A stretch of 64,000 nucleotides of DNA from Celerinatantimonas diazotrophica (GTDB lineage Bacteria > Pseudomonadota > Gammaproteobacteria > Enterobacterales > Celerinatantimonadaceae), in NCBI RefSeq assembly GCF_004339545.1, contig NZ_SMGD01000014.1, positions 114,109 to 178,108 on the forward strand, in the 5' to 3' direction. Both the position numbers and the translations under genes were made by a program. This document shows, in pieces, positions 52,731 through 62,315 of this stretch. The first letter of the stretch is position 1. Each line of letters opens with the position of its first letter. A model generated the notes under the pieces. That model did no database searches and was not told the DNA's origin. It was given only the letters and a program-made list of their open reading frames with translations.

Positions 52731-54626
52731 TTAACCCGTGATTAAGTCGGCGGGGGTTCTGGATAAATGATTGAGCGTCAAAAAGCGATGTGTTAACTGA
52801 TCATCAATGGCAATTTTTTGCGCGATATCGACGTTGCGGTAAGTTTTAATATGGTACATCGCCTGATCGGCTAAATGTAGTTGTTGTTCAAAAGAGTGCT
52901 GTTTAAAGGAACTTAAACAGACCCCAATGCTGGCACCCACTTTGGTTTCAATATTGCAGTCTAAATGAATCGGAGCGATGATTTGGCGTAGCAATCGTTT
53001 GGCAAACTCTAACAAAATGTCTTGCTTATCGATGTTTAAACAAAGGACCACAAATTCATCCCCACCGAGTCGGGCCACAATATCGGTTGGACGACAGATG
53101 GATTTGAGTCGTTTAGCTATCGTTTGCAGGAGTACATCTCCTGCGGCGTGACCATATTGATCATTGACGGGTTTAAAACCATCTAGGTCAATCAAAAAGA
53201 TGGCTTGAGTCGTCTCTTCGGGCATCTCCTGTTTTAATCGTTGATAACTATTGGATAAACCGAGGCGATTAAAAATTTGTGTGAGTGAGTCATGACTGGC
53301 CATCGATTCGAGGGATTCTTTGGCTAATTTGAGTTCATGAGTTCGTTCACTGACCCGCTGTTCGAGTAATTTCTCTTGCGCTGTTAAGGCTTTCAGCAAT
53401 TTGTTTTGGGCAAATTCTTTTTGTCGTTTTAGCTCATTAAAGCGCGCCGCCAGCGCAAAGGATAGTAAGAGCATTTCCATGGCGGAGCCAATTTCCATCC
53501 CATACACGGTGATAAAATTGGAAGCGATGAGCCCGGTGTTGCGTAGCGATACCAGTACTGAACCGAGCAGTAGGCAGGCCCATGCGAGCAAATAATAACG
53601 CGCCGCAGGAACCTTGTTATGGATACCAACGAAGCCACAAAAGGCTAAAAAAGCGGCCATGCTACAACCTAATAATGACATGATCTTCACCCCAAATTGA
53701 GCAGGTAAAAATAAAGTTGAACCTGCCATAATGGCGGTGATGACGATCATCACTTGGTGGACCTTGTCAACTCGGGGGGCTGTGTTGGTAAGTGATAGGA
53801 AATAGCGTGCAAAAATAACGGCCCAGACCACGGCGATACTATATCCGCAAGGTACCACATAATTGATCACTGGCCCTAACAAGGGCCAAGCATACAGGCC
53901 TCCAACGCCGGTGGCGGTCATCGTTGCAATGGCAAAACAGCTGATAAAACCGCAATACAGCAGAAAAACCCGTTGACGTAATACAGTGCCAAGAAAGAAG
54001 TTATAAAGCGCGAGTGCAATGGCCATTCCCATGAATACAAGCTGAAAGAACAGTGTTTGATTACTGACACGATGAAATTCATCAATGCTATACATCGATG
54101 CATCCAAAGTCATGCTCCCAGTTGCTTGAGCTTTTAAATACAGAGTAACGGGTTGATTCGCCGGAATGTTTAATAAAAAAGCCGGGTGAATGTCATCCAA
54201 TGCCCGCTGAGCGGGTGGGACCGAAAATCCGCTATATTGATGTTTGACCAGATGATGATTGACCACTTCATATAGATCGATGCGATCCAAATAAGGGTAT
54301 TGAAACATCAATACATGCTCAAGTGATTGTCGGCTTTGTAATATGATTTTTAACCATATGGTATCTTGGGTATAACCTATATGCAGTGAATTACGTCCAG
54401 ATGAGGGTTTAAAACGCTGTGGTTGCGCCATTACATCATGGAGTGAGAGTTTCGCACTGGGGTCTTTGAAAATCGCAAAATGGCTATCTAGGGATTGTTG
54501 CGATTGCTGCGGATTGATTGTGAGCGGTTGTGCTTGAGCTCGTGGAATCAAACTCCCAAAGAGTCCTATCCCTAAAATCATCCAAGTCCATAGGCTTAGA
54601 TGATTGCACCACTGCTTCATCAACAA
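52731..54626 (-). CDS. 7TMR-DISM diguanylate cyclase
   Basis: A 631-aa membrane GGDEF protein. Signal peptide (about 1-33, ending AQAQ), 7TMR-DISM extracellular domain (about 40-180), seven-helix membrane domain (about 190-385), coiled-coil linker and GGDEF domain with intact RLGGDEF near 517. Makes c-di-GMP in response to a periplasmic, probably carbohydrate-like, ligand. Not in an operon. Confidence 0.9.
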   Translation of the reverse strand: MLMKQWCNHLSLWTWMILGIGLFGSLIPRAQAQPLTINPQQSQQSLDSHFAIFKDPSAKLSLHDVMAQPQRFKPSSGRNSLHIGYTQDTIWLKIILQSRQSLEHVLMFQYPYLDRIDLYEVVNHHLVKHQYSGFSVPPAQRALDDIHPAFLLNIPANQPVTLYLKAQATGSMTLDASMYSIDEFHRVSNQTLFFQLVFMGMAIALALYNFFLGTVLRQRVFLLYCGFISCFAIATMTATGVGGLYAWPLLGPVINYVVPCGYSIAVVWAVIFARYFLSLTNTAPRVDKVHQVMIVITAIMAGSTLFLPAQFGVKIMSLLGCSMAAFLAFCGFVGIHNKVPAARYYLLAWACLLLGSVLVSLRNTGLIASNFITVYGMEIGSAMEMLLLSFALAARFNELKRQKEFAQNKLLKALTAQEKLLEQRVSERTHELKLAKESLESMASHDSLTQIFNRLGLSNSYQRLKQEMPEETTQAIFLIDLDGFKPVNDQYGHAAGDVLLQTIAKRLKSICRPTDIVARLGGDEFVVLCLNIDKQDILLEFAKRLLRQIIAPIHLDCNIETKVGASIGVCLSSFKQHSFEQQLHLADQAMYHIKTYRNVDIAQKIAIDDQLTHRFLTLNHLSRTPADLITG

Positions 54627-54772
54627 CTTCCATTAACCCCATCATAAACGAGGCATGATGATACCATAATCATGCCCGCCGGAGTCATTTTTTAACCAGT
54701 CAAGCGATGTTTCTTTTTTTCATGTTAACCAAAAGGTTATCGCTATCATTGCGGCATAATTAAAGGTCTTTG

Positions 54773-55041
54773 CTAGGGACTGTTGACCTTTGGTGATTAG
54801 TTTTGCAGAAATCTGAGAGGGATTTAGGCAAGGCAAACGTTGTGCCGTGTAGTTATTCTCCACAAAGAACGTTTAACGCTGGATAAATTCCTCTCAGATA
54901 CTGCCCTTGGGGTTCATTTAAACGCATCCTGAACTTTGTTGCCCCCTGCTTGCTTAACTCATTAAGCGACGTAGGGGGCGCCGCGTTCAAAATGCGTTTA
55001 ATTTGAACAAAATTCAACCACCAAAGGTCACCAGTCCCTAG
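54773..55041. repeat. MITE-like repeat, copy C (complete, 269 bp)
   Basis: Bounded by CTAG and by 23-bp inverted ends (CTAGGGACTGTTGACCTTTG... and its mirror with one mismatch). The left half forms a hairpin CTGAGAGG...CCTCTCAG with inner AAACGTT...AACGTTT; the right half forms a second long hairpin with stem GCCCCCT / AGGGGGC and GCTTAA / TTAAGC tip. No protein is encoded. Copies A and B share its halves. Confidence 0.92.
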
Positions 55042-55257
55042 AGAGTTATCTATGTGTATTGATCATTATGTTATGAGTCGCAAGTGTCGAGAATCTCGGT
55101 GTGAAGCCTGTTGATTGACGAGCTTTTCAGCGCCAAGTGGTGAGCTATCATAAGCGCGCTTTTTTGCTCGTGGACAACGTTGCATGGATGTATTGAGCAA
55201 TAATGATCAGCAACCCAATGCGATTATGAATGTGGTGGCGCGTGGAATGCTAGCTTA
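55042..55257 (+). other. Possible gene relic before the diguanylate cyclase end
   Basis: The plus strand has coding-like pieces in different frames: MCIDHYVMSRKCRESRCEAC, then SYHKRAF, and FARGQRCMDVLSNNDQQPNA with a stop at 55260. I cannot name the family. It may be a small gene broken by insertion of the repeat next to it. Confidence 0.35.
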
Positions 55258-56238
55258 CTAGTTTTCTTTGCTTGGTTCTGTTTTTTTCGCCATCGTTGTT
55301 TGGTTACGACCATTTTCCTTACTATGATAAAGAGCATTGTCAGCGTGTTCGAGCCATTGTTGATGGTTAGCAAAGGAAGCATTTAGCTCGCTGACACCTA
55401 AACTTATCGTATATTGGATGGTTTCGTTTTCCCATTTCACTACCGATTGCTCAATCATCCGGCGTATGCGTTCACAGAAAGTCATAGCATTTTCTTGTGT
55501 TGTATCAATTAGAATAACAACAAATTCTTCGCCACCATAACGCCCAGCAATATCAGTGTTACGCATGGTTTCTTTGAGTAATTTAGCGGTTTGGCGAATG
55601 ACTTGGTCTCCAGCTAAGTGACCATAATTGTCATTGATTCGTTTAAAATGGTCGATATCAAACATCACCATAGAGCAGGGCTGTTTCGTTCGAATGTTAC
55701 GGTTGTATTCCTCTTGGGCTCGTTCTTCCCAGTAGCGTCGATTATTGAGTTGAGTGAGGCCATCAGTGCGACTCACCTGCGATAATTCAGTGTTGGCTTT
55801 TTCAAGCTGCATTTTATTGATGGCAACATCCGTCACATCATAAATAATTAAGCTGACATGGGTAATTTCACCATTTAACGACTTCAGTGGAATAATCGTA
55901 ATATTTTGGTACATGTAATCCGCCATGCCTGTAATTGGACGGTAATTGCGGAATTTAAAGACATGTGGGCGTTGCTCCCATGTTGTGAAGGCCCGATTAT
56001 TGAGCATAAATACAGCATCAACTTTATTGCGGAGCCAAGTTTCGGGGAGATCAGGGAACAGGCTAAAAATATTTTTGCCCTGAGTTTGGTCGGGACGCAA
56101 GCCACTATGTGCTTCCATAAACGTATTCCAGGTCTGGATGTTGTATTTCTGATCTAGTACAACCAAACCAACATCAATGGTCTGGATCATCTCGATCATC
56201 CAGTGAAAGTCATTCAGATCAACCTGAATTCGGCTCAT
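55258..56238 (-). CDS. PAS-GGDEF diguanylate cyclase
   Basis: A 326-aa soluble cyclase with a PAS domain (about 10-130, containing GLVVLDQKYNIQTWN) and a GGDEF domain with active-site GRYGGEEFVV near 233. No membrane segment. It is overlapped 4 bp by the receiver-CheC gene upstream in the same transcript, so a phosphorelay input is likely. Confidence 0.9.
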   Translation of the reverse strand: MSRIQVDLNDFHWMIEMIQTIDVGLVVLDQKYNIQTWNTFMEAHSGLRPDQTQGKNIFSLFPDLPETWLRNKVDAVFMLNNRAFTTWEQRPHVFKFRNYRPITGMADYMYQNITIIPLKSLNGEITHVSLIIYDVTDVAINKMQLEKANTELSQVSRTDGLTQLNNRRYWEERAQEEYNRNIRTKQPCSMVMFDIDHFKRINDNYGHLAGDQVIRQTAKLLKETMRNTDIAGRYGGEEFVVILIDTTQENAMTFCERIRRMIEQSVVKWENETIQYTISLGVSELNASFANHQQWLEHADNALYHSKENGRNQTTMAKKTEPSKEN

Positions 56239-57335
56239 GCTTCACTCCCTTCAATAATATAAATGAGTTTATTGTTAATTGTCGGTAATGAATCTTCGGT
56301 AAACAGCAACAATAAGTCACACTTAATATTATGGTTTTCAATCGCGTAATTAATCTCGATAGCTAACGTTTTACTTTTCCACTGGCGAGTACTAGCTTCA
56401 ATGAGTTCATTAATGTTGGTATGTTGACCGAGTACGACAGGGTGACCTTGTGAAAAATTCATGTCTAGCTGATCAGCAATGCCTTTAAGACAAGCTCCAA
56501 TAAGGATGTTGGCGACATCCATGAGTACTTCGAGTTGTCCTGCATCATCCAAATCACCTTCATACCGCATTAATCGCGCCAGATCTTCGAAACTGGAGTC
56601 ATGAAAAAGGAGCAGGGCTTCACCATTGATGCCTGCACCGATATACCCTTGACAGACAGCCGAAATTGAATCGTCCTCAGCTACCGCTGTCAGCGCCATA
56701 TGAAGTTCACTAATGGCAAGAATGTTGACGTTTGGGATTGGCAAAACCACAAACGCGCCAAGCATTCGAGCCAACAGGTCGCCTGCTCGTCCCATCGCAA
56801 CGTTGGCAATTTCCTGATATTGGTCGCGATAATCAATAATGTCGTCTGCTTCGCTGCGAGAAGATTTACTGACCAATGGGGGAGTGGGTGTGTGGATTTC
56901 ATTAGGCTGTGTATCACTTAATTCGGGTTGTTCCTTAGGAAGTTCAACTGAGGGGCTGAGTTCTTTTTCGGTGGCAACGCCATAACGTAATAAGATGTCA
57001 CGGATCTCTTCACGACTCGAAGGTTTTTTAATGAAATCCAGGGCCCCCATTTGGGTCACTCGTGTATATGCTTGAGGCTGAATATCCCCGGAGACGACGA
57101 TCACTAATGCGGGCAAGTCTTCACTTTGAATGGCTTCAAGTACGCCATAGCCATCCATATTGGGCATATTAAGATCAAGAAAGACAATATTGCCTAACCC
57201 CTTGCGGATGACATCTAATCCTTCAACCCCGTCACTTGCGTAGCTAATTTGCACATCCCAGTTCTCGGGTAATGCTCTTACCATCTGTTTTTGTGCAAAT
57301 TTTGAATCATCACAAATTAAAATTGGTATGGTCAT
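56235..57335 (-). CDS. Response regulator with CheC-type phosphatase domain
   Basis: A 366-aa protein. Receiver 1-120 with DD at 9-10, phospho-site D54 (VFLDLNMPNMDG) and K104. After a Pro/Ser-rich linker comes a CheC-like domain holding two active-site motifs: E175-IA-N178 and D273-VA-N276, where CheC uses ExxN in each half. It may dephosphorylate CheY or its own receiver, linking chemotaxis to the diguanylate cyclase encoded directly downstream. Confidence 0.88.
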   Translation of the reverse strand: MTIPILICDDSKFAQKQMVRALPENWDVQISYASDGVEGLDVIRKGLGNIVFLDLNMPNMDGYGVLEAIQSEDLPALVIVVSGDIQPQAYTRVTQMGALDFIKKPSSREEIRDILLRYGVATEKELSPSVELPKEQPELSDTQPNEIHTPTPPLVSKSSRSEADDIIDYRDQYQEIANVAMGRAGDLLARMLGAFVVLPIPNVNILAISELHMALTAVAEDDSISAVCQGYIGAGINGEALLLFHDSSFEDLARLMRYEGDLDDAGQLEVLMDVANILIGACLKGIADQLDMNFSQGHPVVLGQHTNINELIEASTRQWKSKTLAIEINYAIENHNIKCDLLLLFTEDSLPTINNKLIYIIEGSEA

Positions 57336-57513
57336 GGTTTCTATGTCTTCACTTTACGACTCATTTGTTTTGAACGGTTAAATTACCAAACTAAAAATAG
57401 CGTTATTGTGGCGAACTTATTCATTTATCAAGCATAGCTGTCAATTACGGGCATTGAAAAGAAAATGCGATTTTTACAGAGATAATGCTTGTTTATGAAG
57501 CTATTTATCACCT

Positions 57514-59526
57514 TTAACTCCGTGTAGCGGGTTGTCCTCGTAACAGACGTCGTACCCAGAACCGAGCAGGATGTAATGCATCTAATATTGCTTGGCTGAC
57601 CGGGGCGGCTTCTCCAGTCAATTCACAGGCTAATAATTCACCCAGTAGTGGCGCACTGGTAACCCCTCGTGCTCCTAGGCCAGAGAGCGTGTAAACGTTC
57701 TTAAGTAGAGGCAGTTGAGGTGCTGATTCTCGGCTTTTGTGTGTATTAAGCGGTGGATACTCTCTGATGAGCGCATCGATATTGGCAACGGGGCCCATTA
57801 ATGGCAGATGGTCACGTACTGTTGCACGCACTGCCGCTCGTCCTAGCGATTCATCGATTGCAATTTGATGAGTCCAAGATTGGTCAATGCAATCTTGCAG
57901 AGCCTGAAGGTTTTGTCGAGAATCTTCATTTGCAAGTTGTCGTTCGACCTGCAGGCGCTGGTATGTGGCTCCAATACAGTGGATTTGATGATGCGCTGGC
58001 GTTAGATAGCCGTCATAACATAATACGGTTTGTAAGTTGTTTAATGGCTCGGTGCTTTTCAGATGAGTAACTTGGCCTCGAACCGGTGTAATGGGTAGCT
58101 TTTCAAACGCAGGTATTTGGGTAATTTGGTAGCCATTACACACAACCAGTTGGCTAACTTTTTTACTGCTTTGATTAGCAAAATGTAGTTCTATTTTGCC
58201 ATCAGCTAGGGGCTGCCAATGCGTGAGGAGGTGTTGATAATGAACATTTCCATAGCCAGAAGAGACGGCCTCATAAAGCATCGCCTGAACAACGTCAGCG
58301 GGAGTTGCCCATAATCCTTGAGGGTAAAATAATCCTGCGTGTTCAAGTGGCAATCCGGCAATGTTACTTGCTTGTTCCGCTGAAATCGGTTTGATGAGTG
58401 CTTCTGGCCATTGCGCTTGGGCCGTTTTGGCCAGCTTTTTGGCTGATTTTTCGTTATATCCTAGATGTAAAACGCCACATTGTTCGGATGCGATATAATG
58501 ACCTTTGGCACGTAGCCTTTGGATAATTTGATTCAGATAAGTAAACGCCGAGATAAAAAATTCACTTAAAGTTGATTGCTCTGCGTTAAGTAGCGGATAA
58601 ATAGCTCCTTGACGATTGCCTGATGCGGCGGTTGCCGCTGCATTTTCACTTTCATAGATGTGATGTTTTATGCCGCGTTTGGTTAACGCATAGCTAAGGC
58701 TGGCCCCCGCAAGCCCCGCACCGATAATCGCAACTTCATCAATTTGTTCGGCGCGATGGCGATAAAACCAAGGGGGGATGCTTGAGTACGTTGATTGGCG
58801 TTCAATTTGGCCATGAAGCATTTCGCGTTTCCGACCAAATCCGGGGGCCTTTTCAATACGAAATCCGGCATCGATTAAACCTCTGCGCACAAATCCTGCT
58901 GCTGTGAAGGTGGCGACTGTTGCTTGATTTCGGCTTAAGGAAGCCATTTGATCAAATAAGGCTTGTGTCCACATGTCTGGATTTTTTGAAGGTGCAAATC
59001 CATCTAAGTACCAACAATCTACTAATCCTGATGAAGATGTAGGAATTTGCTGCAGTGATTCATGAATATCACCAAACCACAAATCTAAGTTAATCCTCCC
59101 ATTGGCAAAGACAAGTCTTTGGCATCCTTGTGTTAAAATGGTTGGATAATGTGCAATTAGCTGCTCTGCGTAAGGTTTTAATTCGCCCCAGTGTGCTAAG
59201 GTTTGTTCAATATCACGTTTTTCTAACGGGAATTTCTCAAAGCTAATAAAATTAATTTGTTTAGGGCGGTGTTCTTCTGGTAGCTGTTCAAATAGATACC
59301 AGGTCGCCAAAAAGTTAAGCCCGCTTCCAAAACCTGATTCAGCAATGGTAAAATGATTAAAAGATGCATTATACCACCGTTGTGGCAGCTGATTTTGATT
59401 GAGAAATACATAGCGAGTTTCGGCTAAACCATCTTGGTTTGAAAAGTAGACGTCATCAAATGCGCAAGCCACTGGGTAACCTTGTTCGTTCCATGCAAGG
59501 TCGGCTGAATGAATGGGTTTTACCAA
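57514..59526 (-). CDS. mnmC: tRNA mnm5s2U biosynthesis bifunctional protein MnmC
   Basis: A 670-aa two-domain enzyme (E. coli 668). N-terminal SAM methyltransferase (DUF752; FGSGLNFL near 65, WYLDGFAPSKNPDMW near 180) and C-terminal FAD oxidoreductase with VAIIGAGLAGASLSYAL near 268. It makes mnm5s2U at the wobble position of tRNAs for Lys, Glu and Gln. Divergent from fabB, as in other Gammaproteobacteria. Confidence 0.95.
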   Translation of the reverse strand: MVKPIHSADLAWNEQGYPVACAFDDVYFSNQDGLAETRYVFLNQNQLPQRWYNASFNHFTIAESGFGSGLNFLATWYLFEQLPEEHRPKQINFISFEKFPLEKRDIEQTLAHWGELKPYAEQLIAHYPTILTQGCQRLVFANGRINLDLWFGDIHESLQQIPTSSSGLVDCWYLDGFAPSKNPDMWTQALFDQMASLSRNQATVATFTAAGFVRRGLIDAGFRIEKAPGFGRKREMLHGQIERQSTYSSIPPWFYRHRAEQIDEVAIIGAGLAGASLSYALTKRGIKHHIYESENAAATAASGNRQGAIYPLLNAEQSTLSEFFISAFTYLNQIIQRLRAKGHYIASEQCGVLHLGYNEKSAKKLAKTAQAQWPEALIKPISAEQASNIAGLPLEHAGLFYPQGLWATPADVVQAMLYEAVSSGYGNVHYQHLLTHWQPLADGKIELHFANQSSKKVSQLVVCNGYQITQIPAFEKLPITPVRGQVTHLKSTEPLNNLQTVLCYDGYLTPAHHQIHCIGATYQRLQVERQLANEDSRQNLQALQDCIDQSWTHQIAIDESLGRAAVRATVRDHLPLMGPVANIDALIREYPPLNTHKSRESAPQLPLLKNVYTLSGLGARGVTSAPLLGELLACELTGEAAPVSQAILDALHPARFWVRRLLRGQPATRS

Positions 59527-59599
59527 AATGCACCTCTTATAAAGCTGGTTTTATACTGGAAATTATCGGCATAGACCTGTAATCTTCCACACAAAACAA

Positions 59600-59626
59600 G
59601 GTAACGGACATATATTGAGCGTTACC
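59600..59626. promoter_or_regulatory. Operator candidate in the fabB/mnmC divergent region
   Basis: GGTAACG-n13-CGTTACC is a 7-bp inverted repeat, 42 bp before the fabB start. Regulators of fabB in Gammaproteobacteria (FadR, FabR) use dyads in this region, but I cannot match this one to either. Confidence 0.4.
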
Positions 59627-59668
59627 CTAAACAGCATAATTTTGTGTTTAAACGATTGAGATCGTCTG

Positions 59669-60886
59669 ATGAAAAGAGCCGTAATCACTGGTCTGGGTAT
59701 TATATCCAGTATCGGTAACAATAAAGAAGAAGTACTCGAAGCATTAAAGGCCGGTCGGTCAGGAATTACTCATTCCGAGCAGTTCGAGCAGATGAAACTG
59801 CGCAGTCAGGTATGGGGAGATCTGGATATTAACCCAGCTGAACTGATTAACCGCAAAGTTTTTCGCTTTATGGGCGATGCCGCCGCTTATGCTTATCTTT
59901 CCATGGAACAGGCTATTACAGATGCTGGATTATCTGAAGAGCAAGTTTCTTCTGAACGGACCGGTTTGATTGTTGGTTCTGGTGGTGCTTCATCGAAAAA
60001 TCAGGTTGAAGCTGCTGATATTTTGCGTGCCAAAGGCGTTAAACGTGTTGGCCCGTATATGGTCCCACGAACGATGGCCAGCACAACCTCAGCATGTTTA
60101 GCGACGCCTTTTAAAATCCACGGCGTCAACTATTCAATGAGCTCAGCGTGTTCTACTTCTGCCCACTGTATTGGGACTGCTCTTGAACAGATCCAATTGG
60201 GTAAGCAGGATATCGTGTTTGCCGGAGGTGGTGAAGAGTTGCACTGGACCCTCGCTATGGAATTTGATGCTATGGGCGCTTTGTCGACCAAGTACAATGA
60301 CGAACCGAATCGAGCTAGCCGCACTTATGATGCTAATCGCGATGGTTTTGTTATCTCCGGTGGTGGCGGTATCGTTGTGGTTGAAGAGCTTGAACATGCT
60401 TTGGCTCGCGGTGCTAAAATTTATGCAGAGATTGTTGGTTATGGTGCAACATCAGATGGTTATGACATGGTTGCGCCATCGGGTGAAGGTGCTGTTCGCT
60501 GCATGCGTCAGGCCATGCAAGGGTTAGAAGAACCAATTGATTATCTGAATACGCATGGTACCTCAACGGTGGTTGGAGATGTGAAAGAGCTGGGAGCTAT
60601 TTCAGAAGTATTTGGTGACAACCAACCTCTGATCAGTGCGACTAAATCTCAGACTGGCCATGCCTTAGGGGCGGCGGGTGTTCACGAAACTATTTATTCG
60701 TTATTGATGATGGAGAATAATTTTGTCTCACCATCCATTAATATTGATGAGATTGATGAGCAAGCACAAGGATTTAATATTGTTGCTAATCAGGCTCAAG
60801 AGGCAACGCTAAATCAAGTAATGTCTAATAGTTTTGGTTTTGGTGGTACTAATGCGACTTTAGTGTTCAAGCGTTTTTCTAAGTAA
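59669..60886 (+). CDS. fabB: 3-oxoacyl-ACP synthase I FabB
   Basis: A 405-aa condensing enzyme that elongates acyl-ACP and is required for unsaturated fatty acids. The triad is seen: C161 in [12 protein letters not shown], His in [10 protein letters not shown] near 296 and His in [11 protein letters not shown] near 331. Length and sequence are those of FabB rather than FabF. Followed by a terminator. Confidence 0.95.
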   Translation: MKRAVITGLGIISSIGNNKEEVLEALKAGRSGITHSEQFEQMKLRSQVWGDLDINPAELINRKVFRFMGDAAAYAYLSMEQAITDAGLSEEQVSSERTGLIVGSGGASSKNQVEAADILRAKGVKRVGPYMVPRTMASTTSACLATPFKIHGVNYSMSSACSTSAHCIGTALEQIQLGKQDIVFAGGGEELHWTLAMEFDAMGALSTKYNDEPNRASRTYDANRDGFVISGGGGIVVVEELEHALARGAKIYAEIVGYGATSDGYDMVAPSGEGAVRCMRQAMQGLEEPIDYLNTHGTSTVVGDVKELGAISEVFGDNQPLISATKSQTGHALGAAGVHETIYSLLMMENNFVSPSINIDEIDEQAQGFNIVANQAQEATLNQVMSNSFGFGGTNATLVFKRFSK

Positions 60887-60905
60887 ACATTGAGCTCTTC
60901 CTCGC

Positions 60906-60932
60906 AAAAAGGCTACCTCTGGTAGCCTTTTT
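60906..60932 (+). terminator. Intrinsic terminator of fabB
   Basis: Stem AAAAAGGCTACC / GGTAGCCTTTTT with TCT loop, 19 bp after the stop. Confidence 0.95.
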
Positions 60933-61178
60933 GTTATATGGTCATTAACATATTGAAAGTTAATGTAATCTATAAGCAACAAAGTGGTATTCTTAATACT
61001 AATATCCGTGTTTAAAATATAATAGGATTAAGCCTTAACGAGCGTTTGTACTCATCAAAGTTGCGTCAATCAACAACGTGATTTTCATCCAAACTGAGTA
61101 ATAGCGGTTAAGCTTATGGATACAGGTTTTAAAATTAACTAAATTAAGCGTTTGTCGCTTGAATGAAAGAGAGAATAT

Positions 61179-62141
61179 ATGGCAATTGCGGTTTTGGGAG
61201 CATCTTCCCTATTAGGTAAATCATTAATTGAAAAATTAACCGCTTGGAATTATCCCATCGAGTCTATCGTCGCTGTTGATAACGCAATCGATGATGAAAA
61301 CTCGACGTTAGAAATTGCTGAGAACAAATATGACTTACTTGATCCAAGTGAGGCTGATTGGGGTAGTGTTCAAGCGGTTATTGGGTGTGATGAGAAGTTA
61401 GTTCAAACCTATAGCGATGATATCTTGAATTTTGGTGGGGTGTTAATTAATGCTAGCGCAACTGAAGTGATTGGAGCTACTTCAACGCTGACCATGGAGG
61501 ATGGCGATTGGGTAGGAGCTCAAGGCGCTTATCAGCTTCCCAACAGCGTTGTAATCATGTTGACTCACTTGTTGAAACGGCTTGAGAATGAAGTGGGGAT
61601 CGAGGCTGTTCATGTGAGTGTTCTACTGGCGGTTAGTGAAAATGGACAAGAAGGGATTGATGAACTGGCATCTCAGACTGCTCGGTTACTTAATGGGTTA
61701 CCCATTGAGCCCAACATTTACTCCCGGCAGATAGCATTTAATTTATTACCTCAGGCGATCCATCCAAGTACTATTGCAGATGATATAGAGCAACAACTTG
61801 GACTTATTTTCAGTCATTCTGAGCCTGAAGTAGCTGCGCATAGTGTGACGGTTCCTGTTTTTTATGGCGCGATGGCGCAGGTAACTGTGAATTGTCAGGG
61901 GCGTGTGTCCATTGCCGAATGTGTTGATATTTGGCGCGAGATTGACAGTGTTGAGATCCAGCTCGACGAGCCGGTAACGCTGGTAACGGATTTAAATCAA
62001 AATATATATACCAGTGTCAGTCAAATCCGTCAGAGTCCTGCTCAGCCAAGGCAGCTAAAGTTCTGTGTTCAGGCCGATGTTATGAATGCTTGTGTAGTCC
62101 CTTATCTTGCTAAATTAATTCAGCGCATCGGGGGGATGTAG
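61179..62141 (+). CDS. usg: Usg-type aspartate-semialdehyde dehydrogenase homologue
   Basis: A 320-aa relative of Asd. The Rossmann start MAIAVLGASSLLGKSLIEKL is kept, but the nucleophilic Cys block of active Asd is missing (the matching region reads AYQLPNSVVIML), so it is likely not a dehydrogenase. Genes of this type lie upstream of fimV or truA in Gammaproteobacteria. Function unknown. AAAGAGAG ribosome site. Confidence 0.88.
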   Translation: MAIAVLGASSLLGKSLIEKLTAWNYPIESIVAVDNAIDDENSTLEIAENKYDLLDPSEADWGSVQAVIGCDEKLVQTYSDDILNFGGVLINASATEVIGATSTLTMEDGDWVGAQGAYQLPNSVVIMLTHLLKRLENEVGIEAVHVSVLLAVSENGQEGIDELASQTARLLNGLPIEPNIYSRQIAFNLLPQAIHPSTIADDIEQQLGLIFSHSEPEVAAHSVTVPVFYGAMAQVTVNCQGRVSIAECVDIWREIDSVEIQLDEPVTLVTDLNQNIYTSVSQIRQSPAQPRQLKFCVQADVMNACVVPYLAKLIQRIGGM

Positions 62142-62227
62142 TCATCAACCGATTTAAGTTAAGTCAGATGACGCCGAAATATAATTAGGGACGATTAAAT
62201 CTGTCTTATTATAAGGTTGCAATTATA

Positions 62228-62253
62228 AATTAGGTGAGTGGACTCACCTAATT
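62228..62253 (+). terminator. Hairpin between usg and fimV
   Basis: Perfect 11-bp stem AATTAGGTGAG / CTCACCTAATT with a 4-nt loop and no U-run; possible attenuator rather than strong terminator. Confidence 0.55.
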
Positions 62254-62315
62254 ACCTGAGCGAAGTAAGTATGACAAGGATGGCGTGTAAGTGCTCAGTA
62301 TAAAAAGGAATCATT

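Noticed and set aside
54773..55041. Insertion sequence with transposase
   Set aside because: The element is too short and encodes no protein; it is better described as a non-autonomous MITE-like repeat.
61179..62141. Functional aspartate-semialdehyde dehydrogenase (asd)
   Set aside because: The catalytic Cys block is not present; it fits the Usg group.
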